The notes beneath the pieces are model-generated. The model did not search any database. It was not told the origin of the DNA and was given only the letters and a program-made list of their open reading frames with translations. Shown one piece after another: positions 36,101 through 49,846 of a DNA stretch of 64,000 bases (positions are counted from its first letter, which is position 1; the number at the start of each line of letters is the position of its first letter). The position numbers were made by a program, and so were the translations under genes. Source of the stretch: Jaltomata sinuosa (Eukaryota > Streptophyta > Magnoliopsida > Solanales > Solanaceae); the NCBI GenBank assembly GCA_003996215.1, contig QJPP01007233.1, positions 801,501 through 865,500 on the forward strand, read 5' to 3'.

Positions 36101-39100
36101 CAGAGTATTTTGTCGGAAGTGGTGCCACGATAGACTTGTTTATTTTGTTGATGAGTGCTTGCATATCCTATGTCAACATGCATAAAATGGCATTAAGTTT
36201 CAACGACCAAAAATATCCACCAGAAATAGGAAAGTGAAAAGTAAAATGCAAAAGCCTTAAAAACATATGAATACACATGCAACAAGGCTAAATTTCTCAA
36301 AAAGCACTCAAAGTCTAAGTAACTTTACCCAATAACTACATCATAAGTAGAGTCATAAAGCAAGCATCCATTGACTGAAGTATAATAAGGAAGACAAGGG
36401 CCATGATTTCCCAGATGTACTTGATAGAGTGGGTTAGAGTCCCACATTGGTTGGGGAATGGACTAGTGGTCTGCTTATATGGACTAGTGGTCTGCTTATA
36501 TGGACTAGGGCAATCCTCTCCTCATGAACTAGCTTTTGGGGTTGAGTTAGGTCCAAGAGTCATTTTTACTAATAACCTATAAGCTTCTATAAACTCCGAC
36601 ACAGAGGAAAATCATTTGCAACACAATGAAGAAATAAGGGAGCAATTCTTCATAAAGAACACTTGATTATTCCTAGTATTAGTGGAGCTCCAATGGGAAG
36701 ATGGAAAATCGCCATGGCTCATTAGCTAAAACATGGCAATTGAAATAAACAAAATATATCTTTAGTTAATTTCACATATAAACAGGACAAGCAAATATCC
36801 AATTTCTCATATACATTCCTTTCTTCCAATAAATAAACCAGCTATTCATCTTAGGTTCAATCTTTTTTCTAGAATCAAGCTCAGCAGACCCCACCAAACT
36901 TTCATCACTATTTTTATAATCCAAACATGCTGTCAATTTCCATCAAGTGCTACACACTTGAGTGATGAGTCTTCTCTTAACATTTCTCTGGAGTCATAAT
37001 ACCAACACCTAGAACATGCACAACGACGAATTTCATCTGAAGTTCGTAGGAATTCTCCACAACCATTGTTAGTGGTTCAACAATGGACATCTGACAAGCT
37101 GCAACAACTACAGTTCTCGTTTCATTTGCAAAAGAAAAATATACTACCTGAAATTACTAAAATATTCAGATAAATGATATGAATAATCACTTCTGTAAAA
37201 CATGAGCTGCATCCATTCTGACAAGAAAATTGTTTGAGTAATAAGGTTAGGCAGCAACAAGGTCCTCAGAAACTTACAAATGCCTTGAATGCAGGCTTAA
37301 ATGCAGCCATTTCATATATACAGCATCCTGGATAGAAAATCAAAGAAATGTCAGTGCACCTTCACATTAGTGTCCACTAAGCATGACAACCAAACATAGC
37401 ATCGGGCACCGATGTGTGCCACTTGATGTATATCGGTATTACCTAGAGACCATATATCCGACTTGGATCCATAAGGTATGTCTGCAAGAAGCTCAGGGCA
37501 CATGTAACTGGGTGTTCCAACAATCTGAAAAATTAAGCAAGAATAACTTAGATAAACAATATTGAAAAACGTGAAATCTTTTAGATAAAAAGCTACAGTA
37601 ACATTACTTACCGAGGAAGCAAGGTCATCTGAAGTCAACATCTTGGCAAGTCCAAAATCACCTGCAATAGTATGTCGTGCTTGTCCTTCAGTAAAGTATT
37701 ACTTATAATATAGAACTTCCAAGAATCTTGAAATGCAAAATGAGTAAACTAACCTAGACGAATATCCTGCTCTCTTGTTAGAAATATATTTGAACACTGC
37801 CAAAGATGTTACAAACACAAAGTTTAAAGGAGCAACAAAGTTAAGAAGTAATAAGTCTATGAATCCACCCAGTGAAAAGTAAATGCAGCGAACCTTGACA
37901 TCACGATGAAGGATATGATTCATGTGCAAGTAGTCAAGAGCCATTAAGAGTTGAACAAGCCACTTGCAGAGTTTCTATTAACAGTTCATGACTTGGTTAG
38001 AAACCAATGACACATAAATGACAGTTCAAGTTTTAAAATAACTCCTTAAGCTTTATTGAACATAGGAGCAAAAGATGCAAACAGCAGAAGGTTAACCTCT
38101 TCAGGAAAATGGACACCCTTTGCCTTTTTTATGGCCTCTGCCCTGCAAAGTTGAAGGAAAATGGAGGTCATTGCAATGAAGCAGGCATGCGGTTATTATG
38201 GCTACTTGCAAGGTCATTAGAGACAAATGGAATCAAACTACATAGTTTAAGTAGGAAAAGGTCACTGACATGTCTCCACCTTCGCAATAACCTATGACTA
38301 TGCACACATAGCAACCCTGCAAGAGAAGGTACAAAAAGAAAGTCCCCATTTTAGCATTGAATATATCCATTCGATAAACACCGCAGCAGTCAAGTAGTGC
38401 TACAACACATGTTGAGAGAATCAAGGATGTCCCACTAGCAAAGGAATGTAGAGAAAAAGAGAGCAAAAGGATGCGAAAAAGAAGAGCTTGACAGAGATCT
38501 TAGCAGTAGTCCTAGAATAATGTCAGTCACTTGTATGTTTCTTAATTTTTATGATATAAAGGGTATAACCTGTTTGACGAGCAACTTCGTTGTACTAGTC
38601 CAAAAAATAAATAGCATATAAGAGGCCCAACGTTGATAAAGTACTTACGGTTCTAAATTAAACTTGTCTACACAGCTTTTCACTAGTGGTATCCCCACTC
38701 TGCTCACGTAATGTGGGTTTAAATCTAACCATTAAATGTCTAACAGTCTACTTGAGAATAAATCTAGTTCCGTTCCAATTATGTCGCACCAAAAAACTAA
38801 AGTGGTTCACAGGAAAGGATATTAAGTAAAAGGGAAAAGAAAATTAAACAAAAGAAAGAACTACAGAGTCATAAATAAATAAAAAGCTATAGAGTGTTTG
38901 CTGAGTGCATTTAAGAAACTCCCTGCACATCCAGGTGGATAAGTAGGGGATAATAGCTGCATAGAAAATATGCACATATAGTACCTGATTCCTTCCCCTA
39001 AGATGACAAAGAGATGGCAGTTAAATATGTGCTTGAGCACTTTGACAGTTTTGATTACTCTGTTCTCATCTCTTCTGTTCCTTAATTTTTATTAGCAAAT

Positions 39101-40340
39101 TGACATGCATCATTATTGCAATAAAACATCTCCCTTATACTTCCCAAAATCACAGTGTACCAATAGAATTCCAAATTATAGTCGAACAACTTCTGCCGTT
39201 CTCCATTAAGGTTGCTCTGACATTTACAAGACATCAGAGTTTATTGCCACATAACAAATTGAGTTCTTGCAAAAAATTCCTTTAAAAAGTTATTTTATTG
39301 CTCTAGGGGTTTTGCCTATCATGAAATAATTGGCTTCATTACTTATAGAACTTTCAAGCAGATTGCCCTTGCAGATTTACCTTTAACCTACCCAATACTT
39401 CTACATGCTTTATTAGGATAACAGATATGGAACTCCTTAATTTCATACCCCCAAAAAAAGAAGAAACACATATGTCATATGTTTTATCAAAATATTGAAA
39501 TTATTAAAGGAAGGAAAGAAAAGAAGAAGACTTGAAAGATAAGTACTGTTTGCAACCTTTTCCACCCATGAGTCTTTGTACTCCACAATGAATGGATTTT
39601 GCATACTCGAAATAAGGGCCATCTACAAAATAAAGAATAAATTAAACCACAAGGCATTTTAAGAAAGTTCAAGTACGAAGCATAATATGGCGTAGAATAC
39701 ATATGAAGATGTCCATCAAGTAGCAGTAGAAGTATTTGGTGTCAAAAATGATTTATGGTCTTCTCTTTGAAAAATTCAAAAAGAGTTGCAGTTTCCTTTG
39801 TACAGAAGATCTTATTTTCCCTTCACACTCCAAAGTGTTCCTTTTCTGGTTACTGAAAGCTTGGAATACCAAAATAGAACAACAAATATAATTTCTGAAC
39901 CTCTTTCAAGGCAGATATGTAGAAATTCTAGAATATGGTAAAAACCCAAGGTTTCCTAGCATAGGGAAGGCTGGGAGGTGAGAAGATCACTGGTTTAAGC
40001 AGAAGACAAACCTCCTGGTGTGCATTTCGGCGAGTCCTATCCGTTTGCCGTGCGAGACGAATTTTTTTCAATACATACCTTGAAATAAGAAGGAATATGA
40101 AAGAATAAATTAGTTCCTATTTCATAGACATATATTTTGATAAGTATCAATTGCTTACAGGATTGAAGATTTCATATACACTTGACGTAGTAGAAGTGCA
40201 ATAGTAACTATATGTATGTGGCTTACATAAATAACAACATTTTTTAGTTCTTACTTCTTCTTTTCAAGCTTATGCTTCACAAGAACTGCAGAGCCAAAAG
40301 CCCCTTTGCCAATTTGCTCCAATATTTCGTACTGCTCCAT
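30186..40340 (-). CDS. NEK2: NEK-family (NIMA-related) Ser/Thr kinase, NEK2-like
   Basis: Complete fourteen-exon minus-strand gene of 608 residues, close to the length I recall for Arabidopsis NEK2 (At3g04810). Exons: 40255-40340, 40012-40078, 39557-39622, 38270-38316, 38097-38142, 37894-37974, 37754-37796, 37612-37661, 37443-37524, 37278-37327, 36094-36167, 34962-35013, 32566-32985, 30186-30848; all phases agree. The N-terminal kinase domain (about 4-258) shows the glycine loop IGKGAFG (10-16), ATP lysine K33 in VLKKI, HRDVKCSN with catalytic D129, DFG 147-149, and GTPSYMCPE as the activation-segment end (165-173). A basic, Ser-rich middle follows. The conserved plant NEK tail ends ALEGLLEFSARLLQEDRFDELG and PFGPEKVSPRETAIWL. 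Plant NEKs act in microtubule organisation and directional cell growth. NEK1, NEK2 and NEK3 are close relatives, so the exact symbol rests on similarity and gene order. Introns carry a SINE and an LTR-like relic. Confidence 0.94.
35045..35160 (-). mobile_element. TS-type SINE with perfect 18-bp target duplication, in NEK intron 11
   Basis: About 116 bp in inverse orientation: CAACAACAACATACC tail, CCCACAAAGTGGGGTCCGGG, GGGTAGAATGTACGTAGACC, GGAGGTTGTTTCCGATAGAC. The direct repeat AAGAGAAGTGAATAAGCA flanks it exactly on both sides (35027-35044 and 35161-35178). It sits just upstream of exon 12 (34962-35013) in the direction of transcription. The intact duplication suggests a fairly recent insertion. 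Confidence 0.9.
36429..36575. mobile_element. LTR-like relic with internal 21-bp tandem repeat
   Basis: Carries GGTTAGAGTCCCACATTGGT, GGGCAATCCTCTCCTCATGA and ACTAGCTTTTGGGGTTGAGT, a signature common near the ends of small plant LTR elements and related to the fragment at 9232-9412. Inside, TGGACTAGTGGTCTGCTTATA is repeated twice with period 21 (36459-36500), partly a third time. It lies in NEK intron 10. Confidence 0.5.
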
Positions 40341-41710
40341 TGGACCCGTAACTGACTTGCCCTTCAAAGTTCAAACTTCAACTTGCACCAATCCTGTTCC
40401 TAAAGAAAACAAATAGATACATTAATAAACTACTAAAAGGGTACTAGTTTAGACAAAAACAAAGCAAAACAAAAAAAAAAGAGGGATTCAAATAATTATA
40501 TTTGTCCTACATTTGCCAAAAAGCTATTACTTCAGATATAGGTACATATTATCCTGTATGCAAAGCATTCAGAAAAGAGATTTCGAGAAATTGTAGTGTG
40601 ATAGCCAGAACTTAGAGTCATGTCAAATTGCTGAAAATCTTCATAATAAGGTTCTAATATCAGGATACAACTGCAATTTTCCATGACACTGCACCAACTT
40701 AAGCAAAACAATGCAATAAAGTGCTTTGCTGTTGCAATAAGAAAAAACGACCCGTTTTTTTCCATGGTACTAATGCAATAAGTTGCATTTCCTTATATTT
40801 AAAGAGGAAGAAAAATTGCAAACCAAGAAAGCAAGAACCCAAGACTCAATCAAGTCTTCCTTTCCAAGAATTTGAATAAACATCTCAAGAAACCATAAAT
40901 TACAAAACCCCAGTTAGAGTTTAGACAATATTGTGAATATTAACAGTCATAGTGTCATACATCATACACTCAAAACTGATGAATGAGGAGCATTTTTCTT
41001 AAAATACAAAGAGTATAACCAATCAAGACTACCATCTCAAGAAACAAATCAACTACCCAAACCACAGTTGGTATTGAGTACAATATACAAAAAATTTAGC
41101 AACTAGTTACACATTCAAGAAAACCAAACAAGTACCAAAACCCCTACAGTTAAGACATTGAATAAAACCACATAAGTACCAAAACCCTTGCAGTTACACA
41201 TCAACATTCAAATGTTTCCACTACATTTGAAATAAAAACAAGTAAATATCAAATACTACAAACAAGATCAGACACTGAGAAAAACAAGAAAACCCAAAAC
41301 AGTAAAAAACTAAAAGCAGATTCAAAATGGGTAGCTAAGAAAAATGACCTAAAAATATGCAAATTTGAAGTACCCACAACTCACATTTCCCGGCATTGAA
41401 GCCAGTCAAGAAAGAAAATGGGTCACAGTCAAAAAAAAAATAGAACAGATTCACTTCAATTTAAGTTGAAAACAAGAAAAGGGGGAAAAAGTGAAAAAGA
41501 AAAAGCTGAAAAAAAGAAGAACCAGAAACGTGAAGCTTTGGTGGGATCACGAGCTACATTGAAGAATGCATAGGGCAACGAGATGTGAAAACGACGTCGT
41601 TCTCAGCTTTGGTCAGTAGAAGTAGAAGATGAGGAGGAACAAGTGAGTGTTCTTGCTCTTCTTCCATTACTGTTTTTTGTTTTTTTCTTTAAGAGAGAGA
41701 GAAGAAAAGA
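40341..41710 (-). promoter_or_regulatory. 5' leader region of the NEK gene, probably with a leader intron
   Basis: On the minus strand a good acceptor (TTTTCTTTAG) ends at 40400, 60 bp before the ATG, so the leader is probably spliced. The upstream leader exon probably lies near 41500-41700, where the sequence becomes less AT-rich and holds GAAGAGCAAGAACACTCACT and a CT/GA-rich tract (41691-41703 on the plus strand). The donor and the transcription start are not determined. Confidence 0.45.
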
Positions 41711-42088
41711 ATAATGGGGAAAATATTTATTTAATTAATTAATTACTCTACTCCTACTATTTATTGATTTGTATAGGAGTGAGTAATTAAAAGTTTTTGG
41801 GGAGAATGGAGACAAAGGGGAGTGAAGAAGGAGACAAATATAGAGAGAGTAAGGAGATTAATTAACAATTAAAAGGTGGATTAATTAATTATAGTTTATT
41901 AGTTTGGGGATCTTAATGAAAATGAAGTAGACAAACTCTTTTAGAGACAACCCCACCGACCTTGGCTTAACACCAACACTAATATCTATTTGGTAAAAGT
42001 TGAATGATGATTTATGCTTTTGCATAATCTAGTTTTGACAAATTTAGCAAATCAAATTCCTTTTTAGAAACTTGAATGGTAGTAATCA

Positions 42089-42340
42089 GTATTCCCTCCG
42101 TTTCATTTTACTTGACTCTTATATTAAAAAATATTTTATTTTATTTGTCCATTTTAACAAATCAAAAAAAATATTATTACTTACTTTTCATACTACCCTT
42201 CGTATTAAATAATTACAAAATAATAATCAAATTTAGAATTTTAAAATATTATTAATAATATTAGTTTAATAAAATACATATTTAATTAAATCTTTCTTAT
42301 CAGGTCAACAAGAACCACGTAATATGAAACAGATAGAGTA
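42089..42340. mobile_element. Stowaway-like MITE
   Basis: Starts TATTCCCTCCGTTTCATTTT and ends with the rough inverse AATATGAAACAGATAGAGTA. The CTCCCTCCGT-type end and TA borders are typical of Tc1/mariner Stowaway elements. Noncoding. Confidence 0.6.
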
Positions 42341-43127
42341 AGTTAATAGAGTACTATAGCATTGTATTTATTATTGGTATATGATAATTGTGATTTATAG
42401 TTATGTGACAATTCATTAAATGATAAATTTTAGAAGTACATTAATTTTATGCTAAAGTCACAAGTGATAAAGTTTAAGAGATCGCTTATGACTTTAACCT
42501 TAATTTTAGATTAAGTATTTTTTCACTTTGATTTTAAAAAAAAAAATTAAGTTCAATTCAGAAAAATATAATTTTAGATATCATAACTTAGAAAACCAAA
42601 TTGGATTAAGTTCGTTCTCATTATATCTATAATTTTATGAAGCTTCGAATCAACTACTTATAAAATATATATTTTTTTTTCTTTTTCAATGTACTTAGAC
42701 ATTTAGGTCTTGGTTTGTCTTCACTAAATGAAAGTTTTGATTATAAGTTATTTAATATTTAATTCATTATGTACTAAATATGGTATAGTCTTGAAATTTT
42801 ATCCAATACAGTCAAACTATTTAGGGGGGTGGGGACCACTCATTGCCAATGTAAATAGACGGGCCCTGAAGTGGGTAAAGGAGGGGAGTACGGGTGGGCC
42901 ATAAATTACTTGGAGCGTTTGTCGGGTATAGAAATGTGGGCCCAGGCCCTCACTTTCCTCTACTCAATCATGACCCTTTATCCGTGAACCATCTAATCCA
43001 CTCACACATTGACCAAAACTTTCATTTTTCTTCTCTGCAATTGATTCCATTGGTTGGTCTAATTGTAGAATAATTCCAAATTCCACCATCTTTACTCTAA
43101 ATTACAATAAAATTATTTTCATCATAC

Positions 43128-43335
43128 AGGGTGTTTGAATTGACTATTAAGAAGTAGCTTATAAACTAAAAGCTAAAAATTGAAAATACCCAGTTTTTAA
43201 TTTTTAGCTTATTTTTATACCTTTTTAGCTTAAGAATGAGTGCTTAAAAGCAGTTTTTGGCTTTTCCAAATACCATCAAAACTTAAAAAAGAGTTTAAAA
43301 GCTAAAACACTTAAATAAACCAATCTAAACACCCT
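43128..43335. mobile_element. Small MITE with AGGGTGTTTGAATTG ends
   Basis: About 208 bp with terminal inverted repeats AGGGTGTTTGAATTG and CAATCTAAACACCCT (13 of 15 positions pair). The interior repeats AGCTTA and TAAAAGCTAAAA motifs. Probably a non-autonomous hAT-type element; class inferred from end sequence only. Confidence 0.6.
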
Positions 43336-43949
43336 CTTAGTATGAAAAGTTTGTACTTGATCACATTTATTTGATCGACCCTTGAAAAAGTGAAAAATGA
43401 CAAAAAGTTTCGTAATAAATTTTACCCTTGAAGTAAAGGTGCATCAACGTTGTGTAATAAATTTCACTTAATGTAGGGGTGCTAGGACCAAACACCATGG
43501 TCTTAACCTATTTTAATTATTTTGAATTGGCACAAAGGAAATGATGAACCAGAAAAAAAGGAGAGGAGAAATAGAGGAAATGAAAAATAAAAATAAAAAA
43601 TCAAGTGTTGAAATCCATGTCTACTTTACAATTCTGCACTTCTTATTGTGCTCATTTCATTTACAAAACAGAAGTTTTGTTTTTGGGCCTTGATTGGGCC
43701 ACTCTTTGCTGGGTTGGTGGGAAATCCATTGGGCTACTCTTCTTATTTCCATAACTCTCTCTTTGCCCAAAGAGAGTCAGGCTTACAAACAAGTGACAAA
43801 CCACAAACTTATATACAAATTCACTATCCAATTATTAAATATTTCACTACAAAACCATTCAATGATGCTCAAATTGCATTTTCGAATAAATCATACAAAG
43901 TAGAATCATAGTATTGAAACACAACAATATAATGATCAGGTTGAAAGAT

Positions 43950-46900
43950 CTATATTTTGGCACCAAGCAATGTCATGAGGAACTTTCTGTAATCACCTGA
44001 CGTGTCATCAATAACTGCATTATCAAGACTAGTTTTGTTCGCGATGAAATACTCTCCCCTTACTTTCATCATATCAACTTCAGCTCGAGTCACAATGGCT
44101 CTCGTTAGAGAATCCTCATCAGTTCCTAACCCGACAACTGAGGCTCTGACAACCTGACCAGTTCCAGCATATCAGATTATATTCAAAAGAAGGTACTTCA
44201 CTGACATTGATATGTAAAAACGAATTACCAGATGCTGTATATCAAATGCTCTTCATGCTAAACTGTAGCAAATATATATTTAAGGTTGTCTCAGCTCGGT
44301 CCATGTGTATAAACAATAAACTACACTAATGCATCTGTTTATTAACAAATCACCCGACATCAAGATGAAATTTTGAAGACCATGAAATTAAGGCCTACAT
44401 GATGAACCTGTTCTGCAGGACTCTTTGCTATTCTGAGCTAGTTTATGATCTCTAGAAACAAGAAACATATTATAACAAATTACATGGAAGACTAACCAAT
44501 GAGCTGCCACATTTTACGGACTAATTAAGCACACAAGTAACTTGTTAATAGCCACAACGACTTGAACGGGTATGAAAATGTATCAAAATTAAAGGAATCC
44601 TTCAGCCTGGAAAGTGGCCTTCACAGGTTCCACTGGTTTGGATTCCTCTGAGACCATATTTAGCAGTTTAACACCGTTAATAAAGACGTAGAAGAATAAA
44701 AATAAGGAGGGTATTTTGCATCCTACGATGCTGATGATTATTTAAGTCCAGTCTAACCAGAACATTGATATGCAATCTGATAGCACTAAAAAATTGTGGT
44801 CACTTAGAAGTTGAATTCAACAGGACCATGTGCTTGCAATAACTTCATAAATAAGGTAGACTTGTGCTGATATTTTGACAGAAGTGACGGGAAAAGGTGT
44901 CAGAAACAGGAAAATACTTCAACCAAAAAGTAAAAAAGAAGAAGCTGTTCCGTGTTTAATTACCTCAGCGAAATGTTTCTCTGGCGAATCAATACACCAG
45001 ATTACCACCTTCAGAATAGATTCCAACAGACCTTTTCCACAGCTCTTAATGTCCTGTAAATGAATAATTAAAATAGATAGAATAAAATGCACATAAAAGA
45101 GACAAGACGAGCAAGAAACACTATAAAAAGAAGGTTACATAGGCAACTTGCAAAAAATGAAACCTGGTCAATTGAGAATCCATAATTTTGCTTGTAGCAC
45201 TCAAAAGTTGCTCTAAGCTGATGAACATTCCTTGTGCTGAGTATCAACAGAAAATTATCGGAATCCAACTGGTTTGTCCTTATGGCTTCACGAAGGATAG
45301 CAGCTTCTTGATTTGCAATACTAGGATCCACCAATTCCTTATCATATCTGTAGGACCTGACTAGAGTAATAAGAATCTGTCGACATCCACACAACACATT
45401 ATTTCATAGAAGTCAGTATAACGCAACTCAACACGGCAAAGCAATCATCAGAAAGAGTACTATTTAACTGATAATGACTCATCAGGTGTCTTGAGGATAG
45501 TGAGGATAGTGTCTTTAGCTAATACAGACGGAATTGGTTAAGAATATTGTATCCTTCAGCTAGTAGATCTGACTAGAAGTGATCATATGTACCTTTTGTA
45601 CAGGCATAGGGACATTTGCTGTGATATCTTCTTCAAGTGAACGGTTGAAAAGGCCACAATATGCTTGTCTGACCGCGACCAGATGATCAGGAGATGATGC
45701 ACAAGCTATCTCTACTATCACTTGCAATTGGGTGATGGTTTTCTTTCTTGACTTTAACGCTTCATTTGCTAGCCGCGCATCTCTTTCAGAAGGCTCGTAT
45801 GTCCATAGGATGACTGCTTTCTGTCATACATGAAAAGCTAAAATTAGCACTTGGAATCTTGGGAATAACCATGCTCAATTGCATTCTGCTGTAGATATAT
45901 TAGTCATCTCATAGGCATTCTATACCTCTCGGAAATTTTCACCTTTAAGTTTTTTTAACTAGCATTTAGAGAAAACTGTTTGCAGTAACAGGGCTAGAAT
46001 CTTCCATTGGGTTTAAGAAATAGGAGTATCAACAACCCCTTCGGCCCTTCCCAACTTGAGGTTCATAAAACAAGGGAATCTACCTCAAAGCTAGGATATA
46101 CTACCACCCTCCCCAACACATACACCCATTACTTGGAATTAGTTGATTTTTGAAATATCATTAGTATTACCACTTTCGAATGCATTAAAGGCATGGCGAG
46201 AGGAGGAAGTCAGAAATATAGTGTATATAAGTGCCACATTCACCTGCTACAAGATCAAGTGGTTTAAAAAAGTATGATACGCTCAATTTTAAGTTGAGCT
46301 CAGAGTCTAGTCAATAGTGATTATATGTAGAAATCAACTTAAGAAATATTACCGAGAAACTAAGAATCTCTGTCTGAGGATTGCCTCCTCTACTTATGAT
46401 TAACTCACTAGAAATGATTTAAAGGAGACAGAGAAGCAAGGACAATTATTGATACTAAATATTATCAGGGAAATATGAAAAGAAGAATTATTATCCCAGT
46501 GTTGCCATTTTGACTAGCACCAGATTTAAGGCCTAAGATCAATAGTTCAAATTTTCTTGAGCCAACTGAATCTTCATTCTAATTGTAATTATGCCCAGAC
46601 ACTTTGAAAGAGGCTAATTCTAGAAAATATAATTCCAGAAAAAAGAACTATTCCATTTTAGGAGTAATGAAAACATACATCAAAATTTTCACAACGCTCA
46701 GGATTTTACCTCAAAATAATACTCGGAAATATGAGAATCGAAAGAGAAGTAAAGCTAAATATGAAAAGGGATTGTACCCTGAAATCACCGGATAATTCAA
46801 AATAAATGTCATCGACAAGGGACTTGTTGTAAAGTTGGTGATAGGTTTCTCTGATGTTCTTCCTCTGGCTTGCATTTCTGTGCCCCAACACCGATATCAC

Positions 46901-47888
46901 TGACTTCTCATTTGTTCCCATTCCTACACACAACCACAAAACTAATCCCCGTCTTTATATCAATGAAGAATAAAATAAGACATATTAAAATCACAGATTC
47001 AGATAGGGATGACAATGGGGCAGGGGACTACTAGTAGTTTTTATGAACATGGAACAACCAGTAGCTAATCTCTTTCTTCCTATCAGTACAGAACCAAATT
47101 GCAATTAGCATATCAGATTTGCTTTGATCAAATAATATCAACAAAGGCAAAATCAATACACAGAAAAATTACTCATTATTGCCACATGATTATATTTCAG
47201 CAGTTAAAATAGTCACTGTAGGATTCAATTGAAGAAAAGAATTGAGCACATTAACATGCAATCACGCACCAAAGAAATAAGAAACTCAAGAACTACAAGA
47301 GAGAAAAAAATGCAACAAAACTAGCCCCCTCCTAATTCCAGCAGAGGAGCATCTACTTAACTTTCGATGGATAGAGTTACCCAATACTCGTGTTTGTGGG
47401 AGGTAGCAGGTATCTATCTATAAGTCTCCACCTAAGCTAGTCCGAACACCATGCTTATTCAAAAAAAGAAGTTCAACAAGACAAGAATGCAAGAACCAAT
47501 ATATGCACTAGGCATCCGAACCCGTTTGCCAAAAAATTACGCTGTATATACAAGGTCAAATTTATTTTAATATATAAATATTAAATGATGAATCTCTTGG
47601 TGAAAATCCTGTCTCCGCCATTGCTGACCCACCCCCACCTCCAACCCCAAAAACTGTTCCATCAAATTGTTGAGTACATATCTTAATTAGGAATAGAAAA
47701 GTTGGTTGAAAATTGAAGTTGTTGTACACACGCATGCATATAAATGACATATGAAAAGGGGAAAAGTTCTCTGAAAGTAAAAGCGAGGAAGGAAGGGAAT
47801 GTAGAGATAGACCTTTGAATGCTCTCATGAGTGATTCACAGTCTTCAGTTGGAGAAGGAACAACATCTGGTATTCTCACTGTACTCAT
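43950..47888 (-). CDS. ANN3: Annexin D3-like
   Basis: Calcium-dependent phospholipid-binding annexin of 318 residues. Exons: 47813-47888, 46778-46923, 45593-45820, 45164-45376, 44964-45053, 43950-44153, summing to an exact frame. Start MSTVRIPDVVPSP is close to that of Arabidopsis ANN3. Four annexin repeats are visible. Repeat I holds KGMGTNE (type II calcium loop, near residue 28) and LGHRNASQR. Repeat II holds WTYEPSERDAR and VEIACASSPDHL. Repeat III holds RSYRYDKE and ILSTRNVHQL. Repeat IV holds VGLGTDEDSLTRAIVTRAEVDM (GxGTD loop near 259-263). The C-terminus SGDYRKFLMTLLGAKI is typical. Calcium loops of repeats I and IV look intact, while II and III lack GxGT, as usual in plants. It is divergent to the annexin D4 copies. 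Confidence 0.94.
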
Positions 47889-49271
47889 TTCTCTTCTTCT
47901 TCTTCACCAAGAAATTGCAAGTGTTGCTCTCTGTTTCTCTTAACACTTTCAGTTATTTTTCCCACTAACCTTCATGAAAAAGAAGGAGGGCAAAAAGGAA
48001 AATAAAGAAAAGGCTTTGTAGCTCAGAGACTACCCTCAAACTTTTTCAAAAATCTCACTGCCCTTATTGCCCTTGTCATTTGTTTGGACTATAATGCCCC
48101 AATGTTGAATTTACACTTCCATCTCACCTACTTTTTTCCCTTCCTCTCAGTCTTCAGATATCTTTTCTTCTTAATTCAATGTCCGATACTCATATTGATA
48201 ATCGATCATATTTTAGATAAGTTAATTAATGAGACGACTTTATATACGGAGCTTGAATCGGAAATCTCTATTTTAAAAATAAAGAAGATGAAGAAAACAC
48301 TTACTAATTCACCATAACTCTTGTTAATCTTTAAATGTCTGGCTTTTTTAATCCAAATTTACCAAAACATTGTATATATGTATTATGTCATTTTCAAGAT
48401 CGTTAAAATTAATGTTAGCCTGTAATTATTTTAGCTTATCTTGATTATTATTTCCAATTTGCCTAGGTATTACCGGCTGGGCGTCGTCTTCCCTTCAGCC
48501 AAATGCTTTTATTTCATTTGACATAAATTGTTTTTCTTCAGTTTTATTTTCAGCTTTGGCTTAGTTGAATGGGAACAAAAAAAAACAATTAAGAAGTTCA
48601 CTTCGATAAAATTAATGTCTGGAACATGACAATTTAAAGTCATGAGCCACATTATTAATTTAAAGAGCTTAGTTATTAAAAGATAAAGGATCACTATATC
48701 GAATTCAAAGTTTTCTATATTCAATCAATCCTAATTGTTTTAGTATCAGATTAATTATGTCAAGTACTATTCAATTTACCTTGGAACAAGTAGTCTAAAA
48801 TTGGTCTAGCTAAACAAGATAAAATAATCGGGGAAAATTATGAGAAAGAAAGTGATGATCAGGAATCTAATAAAGCAGAAGACTAAAGGAAGGAGCCCAA
48901 AAGATAAGCAAAAAATAATTAATCTATACCAAAAGAGAAAAAGAAGAAGAATACATATATAAAGCATAAAATGCTACTCTCTTTTTTATTTATTATTATT
49001 TATAAATGAAGCTTTCTATTTTCTAAAATTTGTTACTTATAGATATATAAATATGCCAAATAGGAAGCTGTAACAGTAGTACCCCTTTGTCTATATTTCA
49101 CTTTTCGAGAGTTAATTTAACTTGTCTTTAAATTTAAGTTAAATTATTAATTTAATGTTTTAAAACTATAAATCATATATTTAAAAACTATATGAAAAAT
49201 AGTACGTATAGGTTACAAATCTTTTTAAACGAATATAATAAAAATTATATTTTAAAATATTAATCAAAATT

Positions 49272-49543
49272 AATACTCCTTCCAAGTTCCATCTCATATT
49301 ATTTGACTATTTTTTCTTTTACATGCATTTTAAGAAAGTACAAATAAGAAGATGATTTTACTAATCACCTTTTGAAATTTCTTTGAAACTTTGCAAGCAA
49401 GTGTTCACACTTTTAGAAAGAATTAATTGCAAGGATAATATAAGAAAATTTTAATTAATTCTCTCTTAATTTAATAAGGTGGTAAACTAATTTGAAACAA
49501 TTAGTTTTAGTAAGGTGACCAATTAATAGATGACGGGCGAGTA
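49272..49543. mobile_element. Stowaway-like MITE (first of a pair)
   Basis: Starts ACTCCTTCCAAGTTCCATCT and shares most of its interior with the next element (ATTTTAAGAAAGTACAAATA, CAAGTGTTCACAC, AATAAGGT). The right end is degraded. Confidence 0.5.
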
Positions 49544-49580
49544 CAATTTAACTCTCAGAAAGTAAAATATGATAAAATAT

Positions 49581-49846
49581 TACTCCCTCTTCCCATATTA
49601 GTTGATTACTTTCCTTTTTACACGCATGTTAAGAGATCACAAATAAGAAGGTAATTTTACTAATTCATCCCTTAAGAAATTTCTTTGGAACTTTACAAAC
49701 AAGTGTGAACACTTTTAAAAATAATTCATTACAAGGGTAATATGAGAATTTTTTTATTAATATTTTATTGTTTTAATAAGGTGACCAACTAATATGAGAT
49801 AATTATTTTTAGTATAATGACAAACTAATATGGAATAGAAGGAGTA
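49581..49846. mobile_element. Stowaway-like MITE (second of a pair)
   Basis: Ends TACTCCCTCTTCCCATATTA and the rough inverse ACTAATATGGAATAGAAGGAG followed by TA. It belongs to the same family as the preceding element, in the same orientation. Confidence 0.6.

Larger units (their letters stand above)
41711..43949. other. Intergenic between NEK promoter and annexin D3 3' end
   Basis: A 2.2-kb AT-rich spacer holding the NEK upstream region, a Stowaway-like element (42089-42340), a small hAT-like MITE (43128-43335) and the annexin D3 3' UTR. Two overlapping open frames at 43648-43911 show no domain. Confidence 0.55.
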
